Positions 1 through 8,228 of a stretch of 64,000 bases of DNA are shown here, piece by piece. Numbering within the stretch: the stretch's first letter is position 1; each line of letters opens with the position of its first letter. Both the position numbers and the translations under genes were made by a program. Source of the stretch: JACZUI01 sp965216725 (GTDB lineage Bacteria; Actinomycetota; Acidimicrobiia; Spongiisociales; ZC4RG35); assembly GCA_965216725.1 (NCBI GenBank), contig CBDCGI010000016.1:90279-154278 (forward strand), read 5' to 3'. The notes under the pieces were generated by a model. It had not been told where the DNA came from, did not search any database, and worked only from the letters and a program-made list of their open reading frames with translations.

Positions 1-960
1 TCGGAGAGGACACCGCTGACGGCGATCGCCGTCACCAAGATCGCTGCCGAGGTCATGAGCGGCACTGGATTTGAAGGCGTGTTCAACTTGGCGGTCGGAG
101 ACGGCGAGACGGTTGGCAGCAGAATGACCGCCGATGGCCGCCTCCCTCTGATATCGGCCACGGGGTCTTGTGCCATGGGGAAGATCGTCGGCCCTGCAGT
201 TGCTCGGCGCATGGGCCGGTCGATTCTGGAGCTCGGTGGCAACAACGCGATAATCGTGATGGACGACGCCGACCTGGAATTGGCGGTCAGGGCGGTCCTC
301 TTCTCCGCTGTCGGCACTGCCGGTCAACGCTGTACGACTCTGCGCAGGCTTCTGGTCCACTCCGCAGTTGCCGACAAGATGATCGATCGCTTGGTCGACG
401 CCTACAAACAGATAGCGATCGGTGATCCCATGGCCGATGGCACCGTCATGGGCCCGGTGGTTTCCGAGGCTGCTATCGAGCAGATGATGCGTTCGCTGGA
501 TGTGGCCCGAGAGCAAGGAGCGCGAATCGTCAGCGGTGGCAACCGGATCGATCGACCGGGTCATTGGGTGGAGCCGACGATTGCCGTGGTCCCGCGAGAT
601 GCGTCGATAACCCAGCAGGAGACTTTTGCCCCGATCCTGTGGGTCATCGAGTTCGACACCCTCGAAGAGGCCATCGAGATCCAGAACGGAGTCACCCAGG
701 GCCTCTCTTCGGCGATCTTCACGGAATCGGTGAGGAACGCTGAGCGGTTCCTGAGCCATATCGGCTCCGACTGTGGGATCGCCAACGTCAACATCGGCAC
801 TTCGGGAGCGGAAATCGGAGGCGCTTTCGGTGGGGAGAAGGAGACCGGTGGGGGTCGGGAGGCCGGCTCCGACGCCTGGAAGGCCTACATGCGTCGGCAG
901 ACGACCACGATCAATTGGGGCGACGATCTGCCCCTTGCCCAAGGCATCGAATTCGGCTGA
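1..960 (+). CDS. ALDH7-family aldehyde dehydrogenase, 5'-truncated by window edge
   Basis: The gene is already open at base 1 and ends at TGA 958-960, so about the first 200 residues of a ~510-residue enzyme lie outside. The visible 319 residues resemble the ALDH7A1/AmaB branch of NAD-dependent aldehyde dehydrogenases: general-base Glu in ELGGNNA (codon 229-231), nucleophile Cys in GQRCTT (331-333), GGAFGGEK, and the tail LPLAQGIEFG. The family oxidises alpha-aminoadipate semialdehyde (piperideine-6-carboxylate) to aminoadipate in cytosolic lysine breakdown. Substrate is inferred from family only; no other lysine-catabolic gene is visible here. The next gene starts one base after the stop, so the two are probably co-transcribed. 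Confidence 0.9.
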   Translation, partial: SERTPLTAIAVTKIAAEVMSGTGFEGVFNLAVGDGETVGSRMTADGRLPLISATGSCAMGKIVGPAVARRMGRSILELGGNNAIIVMDDADLELAVRAVLFSAVGTAGQRCTTLRRLLVHSAVADKMIDRLVDAYKQIAIGDPMADGTVMGPVVSEAAIEQMMRSLDVAREQGARIVSGGNRIDRPGHWVEPTIAVVPRDASITQQETFAPILWVIEFDTLEEAIEIQNGVTQGLSSAIFTESVRNAERFLSHIGSDCGIANVNIGTSGAEIGGAFGGEKETGGGREAGSDAWKAYMRRQTTTINWGDDLPLAQGIEFG

Positions 961-961
961 G

Positions 962-1543
962 ATGGATTCGGCAGCGTGGAACGAGCGCTATAGGTCCGCC
1001 GATCGGCTGTGGACAGCTGAGCCCAACCTATTCGTCAAGGACCGGCTAGCCGGCGCCGCTCCGGGGCGTGGTGTGGATCTCGCGGGAGGCGACGGGCGGA
1101 ATGCCATCTGGCTCGCATCTAAAGGCTGGAGCATGGTGGCGGTTGATTTCGCAGAGGCTGCGTTGGAGCGGGGGAGGGCTATCACCGACGAGGTGGAGTT
1201 TGTCCGGGCGGACGTCACCGATTGGGAGCCCGACACCGAGCAGGATCTGGTCTTGATCGCCTATCTCCATCTCGAGAGCTCATCTCTTGAACAAGTGGTG
1301 CGTCGGGCCGAGAGCTGGCTGGCGCCGGGTGGCGAGTTGTTCATGATTGGCCACGATCGCTCGAACCTCGAGCTGGGGCATGGCGGTCCGCAGTACCTCG
1401 AGATCCTCTGGGACCTGGATCTCTTGATCTCCTGGTCCAGCGGCGATCTCGTGGAGTCAGCGGTGGTTCGCCGTCCGGTGGAGACCGACGACGGAGTCGC
1501 ATTTGCGCTCGATACGCTGGTGAGAGTTCGGCGGCGAGCCTGA
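962..1543 (+). CDS. SAM-dependent class I methyltransferase (TehB-like)
   Basis: A 193-residue Rossmann methyltransferase. The SAM-binding glycine motif reads VDLAGGDGRNAIWLA near residue 40, followed by the acidic end of beta-2 (VAVDFA) and a strand-4 region FVRADVTDWEP. Length and motif layout match small TehB/UbiE-like methyltransferases; the substrate cannot be told from sequence. I chose ATG 962 because it follows the preceding stop by one base and begins with MDSAAWNERY, a common N-terminus in this family; a longer upstream frame overlaps the dehydrogenase. It ends directly against the convergent PLP-enzyme gene (stop codons abut at 1543/1544). Confidence 0.8.
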   Translation: MDSAAWNERYRSADRLWTAEPNLFVKDRLAGAAPGRGVDLAGGDGRNAIWLASKGWSMVAVDFAEAALERGRAITDEVEFVRADVTDWEPDTEQDLVLIAYLHLESSSLEQVVRRAESWLAPGGELFMIGHDRSNLELGHGGPQYLEILWDLDLLISWSSGDLVESAVVRRPVETDDGVAFALDTLVRVRRRA

Positions 1544-2704
1544 TCAGACCGAATCGAGGCCCTTGTCGAGGGCACCGATCAAGTCTTCAGCATCCTCGAG
1601 GCCAACCGAGAGTCTCACCAGGCCGTCGGTGATACCAACGGCGATGCGCTCGGCCTCAGGCACCGAGGCGTGGGTCATGGTCACCGGATGGGTCATGAGC
1701 GATTCCACCGAGCCCAAGTTCTCGGCGAGGCTCCACAACCCGACGTTCTTCATCAGCCGTTTGCCCGCCTCTGCTCCTCCAGCAACCTCGAAGCAGACAA
1801 TGGCGCCGTGCCCTCCGGCTTGCTTCTTTGACACTTCGTGGCCGGGATCGGAGGACAGGCCCGGGTAAGAGACGTGTGCCACCTTGGGGTGGGCCTCGAG
1901 GAATGCGGCGATGGCATGAGCGTTGGCCGACTGGCGGTCCATCCGCTCGCTCAGGGTCTTGATCCCCTGGAGCGTCAGCCAGGCCACAAATGGCGACATG
2001 ATCAACCCGGCGGAGAGACGTGCAAACTCGATCCTCTCCTGGAGTGACCGGTCATCGGTGACCACAGCCCCACCCAGTGTCGCGTTGTGGCCGTCGAGGA
2101 ACTTGGTCGTGGAGTGGATGACGACGTCGGCTCCTAACTCGAGGGGGCGCTGGTAGTAGGGGGTGAGGAAAGTGTTGTCGGTGACGTGGACCAAGCCTTT
2201 CTCGGAGCAGATCGCCGAAATCGCGGCCAGGTCGGTCACCTTGAGGGTCGGGTTGGCAGGAGTCTCGGTGAAGACAAGCTTGGTCTTGTCGGTGACTGCG
2301 GATTCGACATCATCGGGTGAGCTGGTGTCGACGAAGCTGACTTCGACACCGAACCTGGTCAGAAACTGGTCTGCGAAGCGGTAGGTCCCGCCATAGACGA
2401 CGTCGCCGATGATGACGTGGTCACCCGCCTCCAGAAGTGCCAGGAAGACGGCAAGCGTCGCCGCCATGCCGGAGCTGTATGCGGTTGCGCCCGAGCCGCC
2501 TTCGAGGACCGCGACCTTCTTTTCGAAGGCGCTCACGGTGGGGTTGCCTCCTCGGGCGTAGGAGTAGCCCAGATCCATGTAGGCGTCCACGGACTCTTGG
2601 ACGAACGTCGTCGCCTGGTGGATTGGGGTCAAGATGGCCCCGGTGGTCGGATCTGGCTCCACTCCGGCGTGGACCTGGTCAGTGCGAAAACCCATTCCGG
2701 CCAT
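1544..2704 (-). CDS. metB: Cystathionine gamma-synthase / trans-sulfuration PLP enzyme
   Basis: A 386-residue fold-type I PLP enzyme of the Cys/Met metabolism family, normal length. Visible hallmarks are the substrate-loop YSYARGGNPT near residue 50, SSGMAA, the PLP aspartate in VTDNTFLTP, and Schiff-base Lys201 in HSTTKFLDGH. Members make cystathionine from activated homoserine and cysteine, or cleave it; gamma-synthase versus gamma-lyase or O-acetylhomoserine sulfhydrylase is not decidable by eye, so the symbol is tentative. It lies 33 bases behind the GlnR-like gene on the same strand and may be the last gene of the whiB-glnA-glnR run. A second ATG three codons in (2695) is an alternative start. 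Confidence 0.82.
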   Translation of the reverse strand: MAGMGFRTDQVHAGVEPDPTTGAILTPIHQATTFVQESVDAYMDLGYSYARGGNPTVSAFEKKVAVLEGGSGATAYSSGMAATLAVFLALLEAGDHVIIGDVVYGGTYRFADQFLTRFGVEVSFVDTSSPDDVESAVTDKTKLVFTETPANPTLKVTDLAAISAICSEKGLVHVTDNTFLTPYYQRPLELGADVVIHSTTKFLDGHNATLGGAVVTDDRSLQERIEFARLSAGLIMSPFVAWLTLQGIKTLSERMDRQSANAHAIAAFLEAHPKVAHVSYPGLSSDPGHEVSKKQAGGHGAIVCFEVAGGAEAGKRLMKNVGLWSLAENLGSVESLMTHPVTMTHASVPEAERIAVGITDGLVRLSVGLEDAEDLIGALDKGLDSV

Positions 2705-2737
2705 TGTGGTCGCTTCTGCCGCCTCCCGGCAACGCCG

Positions 2738-3370
2738 TCAGCCGAAGCGGTAGCCGACCGATCGGACTGTGCTGATCCAGCTTGACCTCTCCTCGCCGAG
2801 CTTGGCGCGGAGCCGTCTGACATGAACGTCGACGGTTCGTGCTCCCCCGTAATAGTCGTAGCCCCAGACCTTCGAAAGGAGTTGTTCCCGCGACCAAACC
2901 CGGGATGGGTTCTCCACCAAGAATCGCAACAGTTCCCACTCCATGAACGTCAGGTCCAGAGGTGATGCCGCGACGGTCGCCTGGTATGTCAACAGGTTCA
3001 GTTCGAGATCTTTGAAGGTCAGCAAGTCACCTGTCACCACGCCCGGGGTCAGACGCCCCAACCTGAGACGCATCTCGATGGGGTTGACCGGGGAGATCAC
3101 GAAGTCGGCCACGAAGTCGGCAGACTCCATCAAGGGCAGCTGTCCTGTCTCGACGACCAGCATCACAGGCAGACCGACATCTTCGACGATGCGAGAGATC
3201 TCTCGTAGCCGCCTCATTGGCTGATCACCCAATTCCACCAGCAGCACATCTGCATCCGCCACCAGGTCGGGTGGGTCCAGTTCCCCGAGGCTAACTATCG
3301 ATGCGCCGGCGAGACCGATGCCGTCCAGCGTTCCCTCCGAAAGGTCCTCGGGATAGGCCGCGACGATCAC
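2738..3370 (-). CDS. glnR: GlnR-like atypical OmpR-family transcriptional regulator
   Basis: About 210 residues: a degenerate receiver domain followed by an OmpR-type winged helix (LTFMEWELLRFL, SREQLLSKVWGYDYYGGARTVD, VHVRRLRAKLG). That C-terminal block is very close to actinobacterial GlnR, the global nitrogen regulator. The receiver lacks the usual phospho-acceptor pattern: the strand-3 position reads VLLVELGD instead of a VLLVDL-type motif, as expected for an orphan regulator. I chose GTG 3370 because it overlaps the glnA stop as GTGA, suggesting translational coupling; the frame stays open to 3430. Adjacency to glutamine synthetase supports the nitrogen role (inference). Confidence 0.8.
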   Translation of the reverse strand: MIVAAYPEDLSEGTLDGIGLAGASIVSLGELDPPDLVADADVLLVELGDQPMRRLREISRIVEDVGLPVMLVVETGQLPLMESADFVADFVISPVNPIEMRLRLGRLTPGVVTGDLLTFKDLELNLLTYQATVAASPLDLTFMEWELLRFLVENPSRVWSREQLLSKVWGYDYYGGARTVDVHVRRLRAKLGEERSSWISTVRSVGYRFG

Positions 3371-4692
3371 AAGACGGGTAGGTAGGTCTCCAATTCGAAG
3401 CGGGAGACATGATGCTGGAAGCGGTCCCACTCATTCCTCTTGTTCCGGAGGAACCAGTCGAACAGGTGCTCACCCAAGGCCTCTGCCACCAACTCCGACC
3501 GCTGCATGATGTCGAGTGCCTCCGAAAGCGTGGATGGCAGACGATGCGCTCCGGCCGCCGCCAGTTCCGAGGGCGTGAGCCGGCTGACATCGGCGGCGAT
3601 TTCCGGCGGGAGCTCGTAGCCTTCCCGGATCCCGTTGAGACCGGCTGCAAGGAGCACCGAAAGTGCGAGGTATGGGTTGCAGGCGGCATCTGCCGCCCGG
3701 TATTCGATGCGCACGCTGGAGGGTTTCCCCTTCTTGACCGAGGGCACTCGGACCAGGGCCGATTGGTTGTTCCTGGCCCAGGAGATGTAGATCGGGGCGT
3801 CGAATCCCGAGACGAGACGTTTGTAAGAGTTGACCCATTGATTGGTCACGGCCGTCATCTCTGCGGCATGTGTGAGGAGCCCAGCGATGAAAGCCTGCCC
3901 CACTTTGGAGAGATGGCCTTGTGTTCCGGGCTCGTGGAAAGCGTTGTTCTCCCCTTCGAATAGGGAGAGGTGGAGGTGCATGCCCGAGCCGTCGTAGTCC
4001 TCGAGCGGCTTGGGCATGAACGTCGCATAGATGTCGTGTTTGAGCGCAACCTCTTTGACCGTGAGACGAGCGGTCATGATGTTGTCTGCCATGGTCAGGG
4101 CATCGGTGTAGCGGGCGATGATCTCGTGTTGGCTGGGTGCGACTTCGTGATGAGAGTGCTCGATGGGGATGCCCATGTGCTCCAAGGCGTTGATTGTGCT
4201 GCGTCGGTACTCCTGGGCCACATCCAGTGGTGTCAAATCGAAATAGCCACCCTGGTCCAAGACTTGGGGCTCGGGACCGGAGTCCTTGAAGTAGAAGAAC
4301 TCGAGCTCCGGAGCCGCGTTGAAGGTGTATCCCATCTCGGAGGCACGCTCCAGGTTCCGCTTCAGGACTGTTCTCGGGTCACCTGAGAACGGCTCTCCGT
4401 CCGGGGTGAAGATGTCACAGAACATGCGTGCCACCGGCTGGTCGGCCCGCCAGGGGAGAACGGCGAAGGTGGAGGCATCGGGGACGGCGAGCATGTCGGC
4501 CTCCTGCACTCGGGCGTATCCGTCGATGGCCGATCCGTCGAAGGTCATGCCCTCTTCGAACGCCACCTCGAGCTCGGCAGGGCTGATCGAGACCGACTTG
4601 AGGAACCCCTGGACGTCGGTGAACCAGAGCCGGACGAAGCGGATGCCCCGCTCCTCGACAGTGCGGAGCACGTAGTCGGCCTGTTTGGTCAC
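3367..4692 (-). CDS. glnA: Glutamine synthetase, type I (GlnA2-like)
   Basis: A 441-residue GSI enzyme that makes glutamine from glutamate, ammonia and ATP as a cytosolic dodecamer. Seen: N-terminal beta-grasp (FVRLWFTDVQGFLKSV), the D-latch region MTFDGSAIDGY, metal/glutamate motifs APELEFFYF and GSGMHLHLS, the ATP-site segment YISWARNNQSALVRVP and the RIEYRAADAACNPYLA block. At ~440 residues it is the short GSI-alpha form, and I see no adenylylation-site NLY motif near the C-terminus, so activity is probably not controlled by GlnE. It sits 10 bases downstream of whiB and overlaps the GlnR-like gene, an arrangement favouring nitrogen-responsive co-expression. Confidence 0.93.
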   Translation of the reverse strand: MTKQADYVLRTVEERGIRFVRLWFTDVQGFLKSVSISPAELEVAFEEGMTFDGSAIDGYARVQEADMLAVPDASTFAVLPWRADQPVARMFCDIFTPDGEPFSGDPRTVLKRNLERASEMGYTFNAAPELEFFYFKDSGPEPQVLDQGGYFDLTPLDVAQEYRRSTINALEHMGIPIEHSHHEVAPSQHEIIARYTDALTMADNIMTARLTVKEVALKHDIYATFMPKPLEDYDGSGMHLHLSLFEGENNAFHEPGTQGHLSKVGQAFIAGLLTHAAEMTAVTNQWVNSYKRLVSGFDAPIYISWARNNQSALVRVPSVKKGKPSSVRIEYRAADAACNPYLALSVLLAAGLNGIREGYELPPEIAADVSRLTPSELAAAGAHRLPSTLSEALDIMQRSELVAEALGEHLFDWFLRNKRNEWDRFQHHVSRFELETYLPVL

Positions 4693-4702
4693 AGTGGTCG
4701 CG

Positions 4703-5035
4703 TCACGCCGTCCGTCGACGGGCGGCGAGCCACCTTCGTCGCAGCGAGCGGCGTTCTTCCTCGGTTGTCCCGCCCCAGATGCCGGACCGCTGGTTGGTCT
4801 CCAAGGCGTAGGCGATGCAGTCTTCGCTCACCCGGCAGATGGAACAGATGGCTCTGGCGCGCTCGATCGTTCGCTCGTCAGCGTCACCGGCAGGAAAGAA
4901 CATCTCGTGGGGATACGGTGCACATGCCGCATAGTTCTTCCAGTCGGCGCCCACTTTGCGGTCGAGAGCGATTGAATCTCGGGTCACACCCCGAGTTTGG
5001 CTGTGATCGGGCGCAAATCCAAGACCAATTTTCAA
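4703..5035 (-). CDS. WhiB-family iron-sulfur regulatory protein
   Basis: A 110-residue protein with the four WhiB cysteines (C38, C64, C67, C73; spacing X25, X2, X5) that bind a 4Fe-4S cluster, followed by the GIWGGTTEEERR turn and a basic tail RRRWLAARRR for DNA or sigma-factor contact. WhiB proteins are actinobacterial redox- or development-linked regulators that bind region 4 of the housekeeping sigma factor. Which paralogue this is cannot be determined. The 30 residues before DWKNYAAC are unlike the core and the true start may be internal. It precedes glnA by only 10 bases, an unusual partner, so it may influence nitrogen genes (inference). Confidence 0.88.
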   Translation of the reverse strand: MKIGLGFAPDHSQTRGVTRDSIALDRKVGADWKNYAACAPYPHEMFFPAGDADERTIERARAICSICRVSEDCIAYALETNQRSGIWGGTTEEERRSLRRRWLAARRRTA

Positions 5036-5073
5036 GCCCGGACCGGTGGATTCGATTCGGTGGGTTTGGGCGC

Positions 5074-6039
5074 TCAGCCCTGACTCTCGTCGTCGGACAC
5101 GCCGTCGTCAGTTGACGGTGGGGCCGCGTCGGGGTCTTCTTCGCCCCCTTCTTCGTCATCAACCTCGTCCTGTTCGGCTGCTGCAGTCATGCCTCCCGCG
5201 GCTGCGGCTCCGCCCGCTGCGGCTCCGTCCACATCGGGTTCGCCAAGATCGGAGAGGTCGCCCGAGCCCTCTTCGAAGCCGGCATCGCCGCCGTGGCGAC
5301 GCATGAAAAGGATGAGCAAGAGCAAGAGGAGGAGAAGCGCCAACGCCAAAGCGACCTTGGACACGGTGCTCTCGAAGATGCCGTCCGAAGTCAGCAGAAC
5401 GAAGCCAAACCCGTCGCAGACGTCGATTCCATCGGTGGCGATGAAACCACCGACTTCGAAGACGCCTCGAAGCTCTTGACCGGTGGCGCTTGTGACCTCT
5501 TGGATGTATGCGGTGAGGTCGGTGATGGTGTCCGAGCTCCCGGGGCTCTCGCCTTCATTGGGGTCGCCGCCGTCTGCGATGGGGATGTTGAACCCGGCGA
5601 ACCCCACGTAGATTTCCCAGTTGTGATCCGTGATGGGGGGAGACGACTGGGCCTGCCAGCTCAAAGTCCCGTTCGGATCGATGCGGAACGGGTCGTTTCT
5701 CGACGTGTCGGTAACGCTGGTCTCGTCGGGCACCGATGATTGTGCGGTGACCGTGCAAGGCCCGTTCAACTCACCGTTCTCACTTGCTGCGCCGGCCCCG
5801 AACGCGCCGACCACAAGCAGGAGAACTCCGAGCAGCAAAGGCGTGATCATCGAGAACCGGTTGGCAACGGCGCGGCCAGCACGGCCCAGCCATGTCCCTA
5901 ACAGCCCGAAAAGTCCGACCAGGCCGAAGACGAGCAATCGGTCGAGCGGCCAGACGCCCTCCTGTTGGAGGAGCACGGCTACCGCAAGTCCGAGAAGCAT
6001 CCCGAGTATGAGTCCGGTCCAGGGTCTGGCTGTACGCAT
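5074..6039 (-). CDS. Predicted membrane protein with acidic C-terminal tail
   Basis: About 321 residues, no family recognised. Three N-terminal hydrophobic segments (roughly 8-26, 34-52, 65-85) are followed by an exported-looking domain of ~130 residues with two Cys (NGPC..., DVC), a very Leu-rich fourth membrane segment (LALALLLLLLLLILF), then a cytoplasmic tail that is Ala/Gly-rich and ends in a dense Asp/Glu run. Two ATGs are adjacent (6042, 6039); the second is better spaced from AGGAGG at 6044-6049. It is divergent from the TetR gene (about 80 bases apart) and co-directional with whiB 38 bases downstream. Function unknown. Confidence 0.7.
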   Translation of the reverse strand: MRTARPWTGLILGMLLGLAVAVLLQQEGVWPLDRLLVFGLVGLFGLLGTWLGRAGRAVANRFSMITPLLLGVLLLVVGAFGAGAASENGELNGPCTVTAQSSVPDETSVTDTSRNDPFRIDPNGTLSWQAQSSPPITDHNWEIYVGFAGFNIPIADGGDPNEGESPGSSDTITDLTAYIQEVTSATGQELRGVFEVGGFIATDGIDVCDGFGFVLLTSDGIFESTVSKVALALALLLLLLLLILFMRRHGGDAGFEEGSGDLSDLGEPDVDGAAAGGAAAAGGMTAAAEQDEVDDEEGGEEDPDAAPPSTDDGVSDDESQG

Positions 6040-6119
6040 CATTCCTCCTGGCCCACAACGCTATACGATCCACTGCGGGCCCCGACGTCATTTCACTCGG
6101 CGCGGGATAGCCTGTTGCC

Positions 6120-6731
6120 ATGCCTCGAATACGAGCGGCCACCATCGGCGAGCACAAGGCGCTGATTCGCCAGAGTCTTGTGGACTCGGCTAAAGCTCTC
6201 ATCGCTGAGGCCGGCACAGCCGAGATCGCAATTGGCGAGGTGGCTTTTGCCTCGGGGGTGGGGCGAACCACCCTTTACGAGTATTTCGACGACCGTGACG
6301 ATCTGATAGCCACCATCGTCGAAGAAGAGCTGCCGGGCGTGTTGGACCAGCTGATCTCGGCGGCCACCGGCGGCACGCCAAGCCAGCGACTTGCCGATCT
6401 GGCGACGAGGACCGTCGAGTTCATCGTCGATGAGCCGGTGTTGGGTTTGATTCTCCACCGGGACGTGGGTCGTTTGAGCGCCTCGGCTCAGGCAAGGATC
6501 AGAACATCACATTTGGCGCTGGCGGAGGAGATGACGACTGTTTACCTCCAGGGTGTTGAGGCAGGCGAGTTCCGAGCCATGGCCCCCGACATTGCCGGCC
6601 GTTTCACCCAGGACGTGATCATGTCAGCCGCCAAGGCTGTGATGGACGCGTCCGATCCTGAGGGGCGCATCGACGAGATAACTGCATATCTCAGAAGCTT
6701 CCTAATCGGCGGGCTCAAATCTTCTGATTGA
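6120..6731 (+). CDS. TetR-family transcriptional regulator
   Basis: A 203-residue one-component repressor. The N-terminal helix-turn-helix covers about residues 14-62 (IAIGEVAFASGVGRTTLYEYF followed by DDRDDLI), a clear TetR signature; the C-terminal ligand domain is not assignable. It is transcribed divergently from the membrane protein at 5074-6039, across a 77-base gap, and TetR proteins commonly control their divergent neighbour, so that gene is the likeliest target (inference). I found no strong palindrome in the short gap that would settle the operator. Confidence 0.85.
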   Translation: MPRIRAATIGEHKALIRQSLVDSAKALIAEAGTAEIAIGEVAFASGVGRTTLYEYFDDRDDLIATIVEEELPGVLDQLISAATGGTPSQRLADLATRTVEFIVDEPVLGLILHRDVGRLSASAQARIRTSHLALAEEMTTVYLQGVEAGEFRAMAPDIAGRFTQDVIMSAAKAVMDASDPEGRIDEITAYLRSFLIGGLKSSD

Positions 6732-6854
6732 CCCAGCGGTGACGAGATGACCACCTAAACCCCGATCTCTTCAGCAATCGGGAGAGGGTGTTTGGCACCC
6801 CGACCGTGGATGCACATCTCGCACTACAGCAGCTGGCGAAGGCAAGGAACTCGG

Positions 6855-6882
6855 CCAAGCTCTAGGCCAAGCTCTAGGCCGA
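6855..6882. repeat. Short 12-bp tandem repeat, 2.3 copies
   Basis: The unit GGCCAAGCTCTA occurs at 6855-6866 and 6867-6878 and is followed by GGCC. It lies in the 314-base non-coding gap 6732-7045 between tetR and pstS. Each unit contains AGCT and a TAG, and the copy number is too low to call it a regulatory array. Apart from this repeat and the PHO-box region downstream, I see nothing else convincing in that gap. Confidence 0.6.
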
Positions 6883-6919
6883 CTTTGGCCGGTTGTCTCC
6901 ACCAGAACGCCGGTTGAAG

Positions 6920-6960
6920 GTTTCACCTTCCGTTCACCTGTCGGATAACGGATGGTTAAC
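6920..6960 (+). promoter_or_regulatory. PHO box (11-bp direct repeats) upstream of pstS
   Basis: TTCACC occurs at 6922-6927 and again at 6933-6938, exactly 11 bases apart, as in the direct-repeat units of actinobacterial PhoP boxes (GTTCACC-type). Weaker units follow at 6944 (GATAAC) and 6955 (GTTAAC), at steps of 12 and 11 bases. A possible -10 is TACTTT at 6970-6975, putting the box over the -35 region, where an activator would bind. The target is pstS (ATG 7046) and the likely activator is the response regulator at 12196-12906, under phosphate limitation. Confidence 0.72.
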
Positions 6961-7045
6961 GGCGCTTCCTACTTTTTGCACTGCTGGGAGGAGCTTCCCG
7001 GCGTCAACCCCATGCAACAGACCCCACTCAAGGAGTAAAACTGGG

Positions 7046-8143
7046 ATGAAATTCCGATTCATACGTCTAGCCGCGCTCATCGCGGTGCTGTCGCTGATAC
7101 TGGCCGCCTGTGGATCCGATGATGACGGTGGAGACACCACTGTCGACGGAGGCAGCGACACCACGGCGCCTTCGGGAGGCGGTGACGACATGGAGCTTTC
7201 CGAATGGGGGCTCCCGGTCATCGACCCGCTCGATGTGCCCGACGGTGACGTCGCAATCGCCGGCTCGTCCACCGTCTATCCGTTGACTGCATTTGGCGTT
7301 CTCGCCAAGTGGATTGACGAAGGTGGTCCCGAGTACACCGTTGATTCCATTGGATCGAGCGGTGGCCTGGAGCGATTCTGCGTTGAAGGCGCATCAGACA
7401 TCGCCAATGCCAGTCGCCCCATCAAAGACGAAGAGGTGGCTGACTGTGCCGGCACCTGGGGATCCGATCCCATCGAGATCCGGGTTGGCACCGACGCGCT
7501 GTCGCTGGTGATCAGCCCCGGCAACACTTTCGCCACCGAGCTGACTCTGGAGCAGATTGATATCGCGTTCGGTCTGCCCGCCGGCTCGACGTGGGCCGAT
7601 GTCGATCCAGCATTCCCGGCACACCCGATCGAGACGTACTCACCCGGCACCGACTCGGGGACATTCGACTTCTTCTTCGAGACGGTGTATCCCGTGATCT
7701 ACGACGAAGAGGGCACGGCCCCGATTCTCGAGGGTGGCGCCAACCTCGTCGGTGAGGACGACAACCTCACGGTGGAAGGTGTTGCCGAGGACGGCTGCAC
7801 CGAAGGTGACACCGCCACGACTTGTGCCATCGGCTATTTCGGGTACGCCTACTACCAGGAGAACGCCGACGTCTTGCAGGTGGTTTCGGTCGATGCCGGT
7901 GAGGGTGATGGGCCGATTCTCCCCAGCGACGAATCGGTGAACGCCAACACCTATCCCATCTCACGCCCGCTCTACATGTACACGGCCCAAGAAGTCATTG
8001 CCGACAAGCCCCAGGTGGCCGAGTTCATCGCCTATTACCTGAACAACGTCAACGAAGTGATTGGGGACATCGGGTACTTCCCAGCGCCAGACGATGCACT
8101 GCAAGAGGCCGCCGACAACATCAAGGCCGCTGCCGGGTGGTAG
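7046..8143 (+). CDS. pstS: Phosphate ABC transporter, phosphate-binding lipoprotein
   Basis: A 365-residue secreted lipoprotein that captures inorganic phosphate for PstCAB. ATG 7046 follows AGGAG (7031-7035) at 10 bases and starts a classical lipoprotein signal, MKFRFIRLAALIAVLSLILA then ACGS, with the lipid-anchored Cys in LAAC. An Asp/Gly/Thr-rich linker follows. The phosphate-site signature IAGSSTVYPLT, the SIGSSGGLERFC segment and DSGTFDFFF match PstS. An upstream in-frame extension to 6893 would run through the PHO-box region and destroy the signal peptide, so I rejected it. First gene of the pst operon; the strong hairpin after it probably lets it be made in excess over the membrane subunits. 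Confidence 0.93.
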   Translation: MKFRFIRLAALIAVLSLILAACGSDDDGGDTTVDGGSDTTAPSGGGDDMELSEWGLPVIDPLDVPDGDVAIAGSSTVYPLTAFGVLAKWIDEGGPEYTVDSIGSSGGLERFCVEGASDIANASRPIKDEEVADCAGTWGSDPIEIRVGTDALSLVISPGNTFATELTLEQIDIAFGLPAGSTWADVDPAFPAHPIETYSPGTDSGTFDFFFETVYPVIYDEEGTAPILEGGANLVGEDDNLTVEGVAEDGCTEGDTATTCAIGYFGYAYYQENADVLQVVSVDAGEGDGPILPSDESVNANTYPISRPLYMYTAQEVIADKPQVAEFIAYYLNNVNEVIGDIGYFPAPDDALQEAADNIKAAAGW

Positions 8144-8164
8144 AGACCCGACGTAGGGCCATTG

Positions 8165-8195
8165 GAGCGGACCCCGATTCCTTCGGGGTCCGCTC
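8165..8195 (+). terminator. Perfect 13-bp hairpin between pstS and pstC (attenuator)
   Basis: Arms 8165-8177 (GAGCGGACCCCGA) and 8183-8195 are perfectly complementary around a 5-base loop, TTCCT. Only a weak T-run follows (TTGCAG), so it is more likely a partial terminator or a 3'-end stabiliser for pstS mRNA than a full stop. It sits 22 bases after the pstS stop and 34 bases before pstC. Confidence 0.75.
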
Positions 8196-8228
8196 TTGCA
8201 GAATTCGTAGCGTCCCCAGCCTGAAATC

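Noticed and set aside
3409..3963. 184-residue open frame opposite glnA
   Set aside because: Antisense to conserved glnA, no family resemblance.
6746..6916. 57-codon open frame in the tetR-pstS gap
   Set aside because: No start with a ribosome site, runs through the tandem repeat and to the edge of the PHO box; probably chance.
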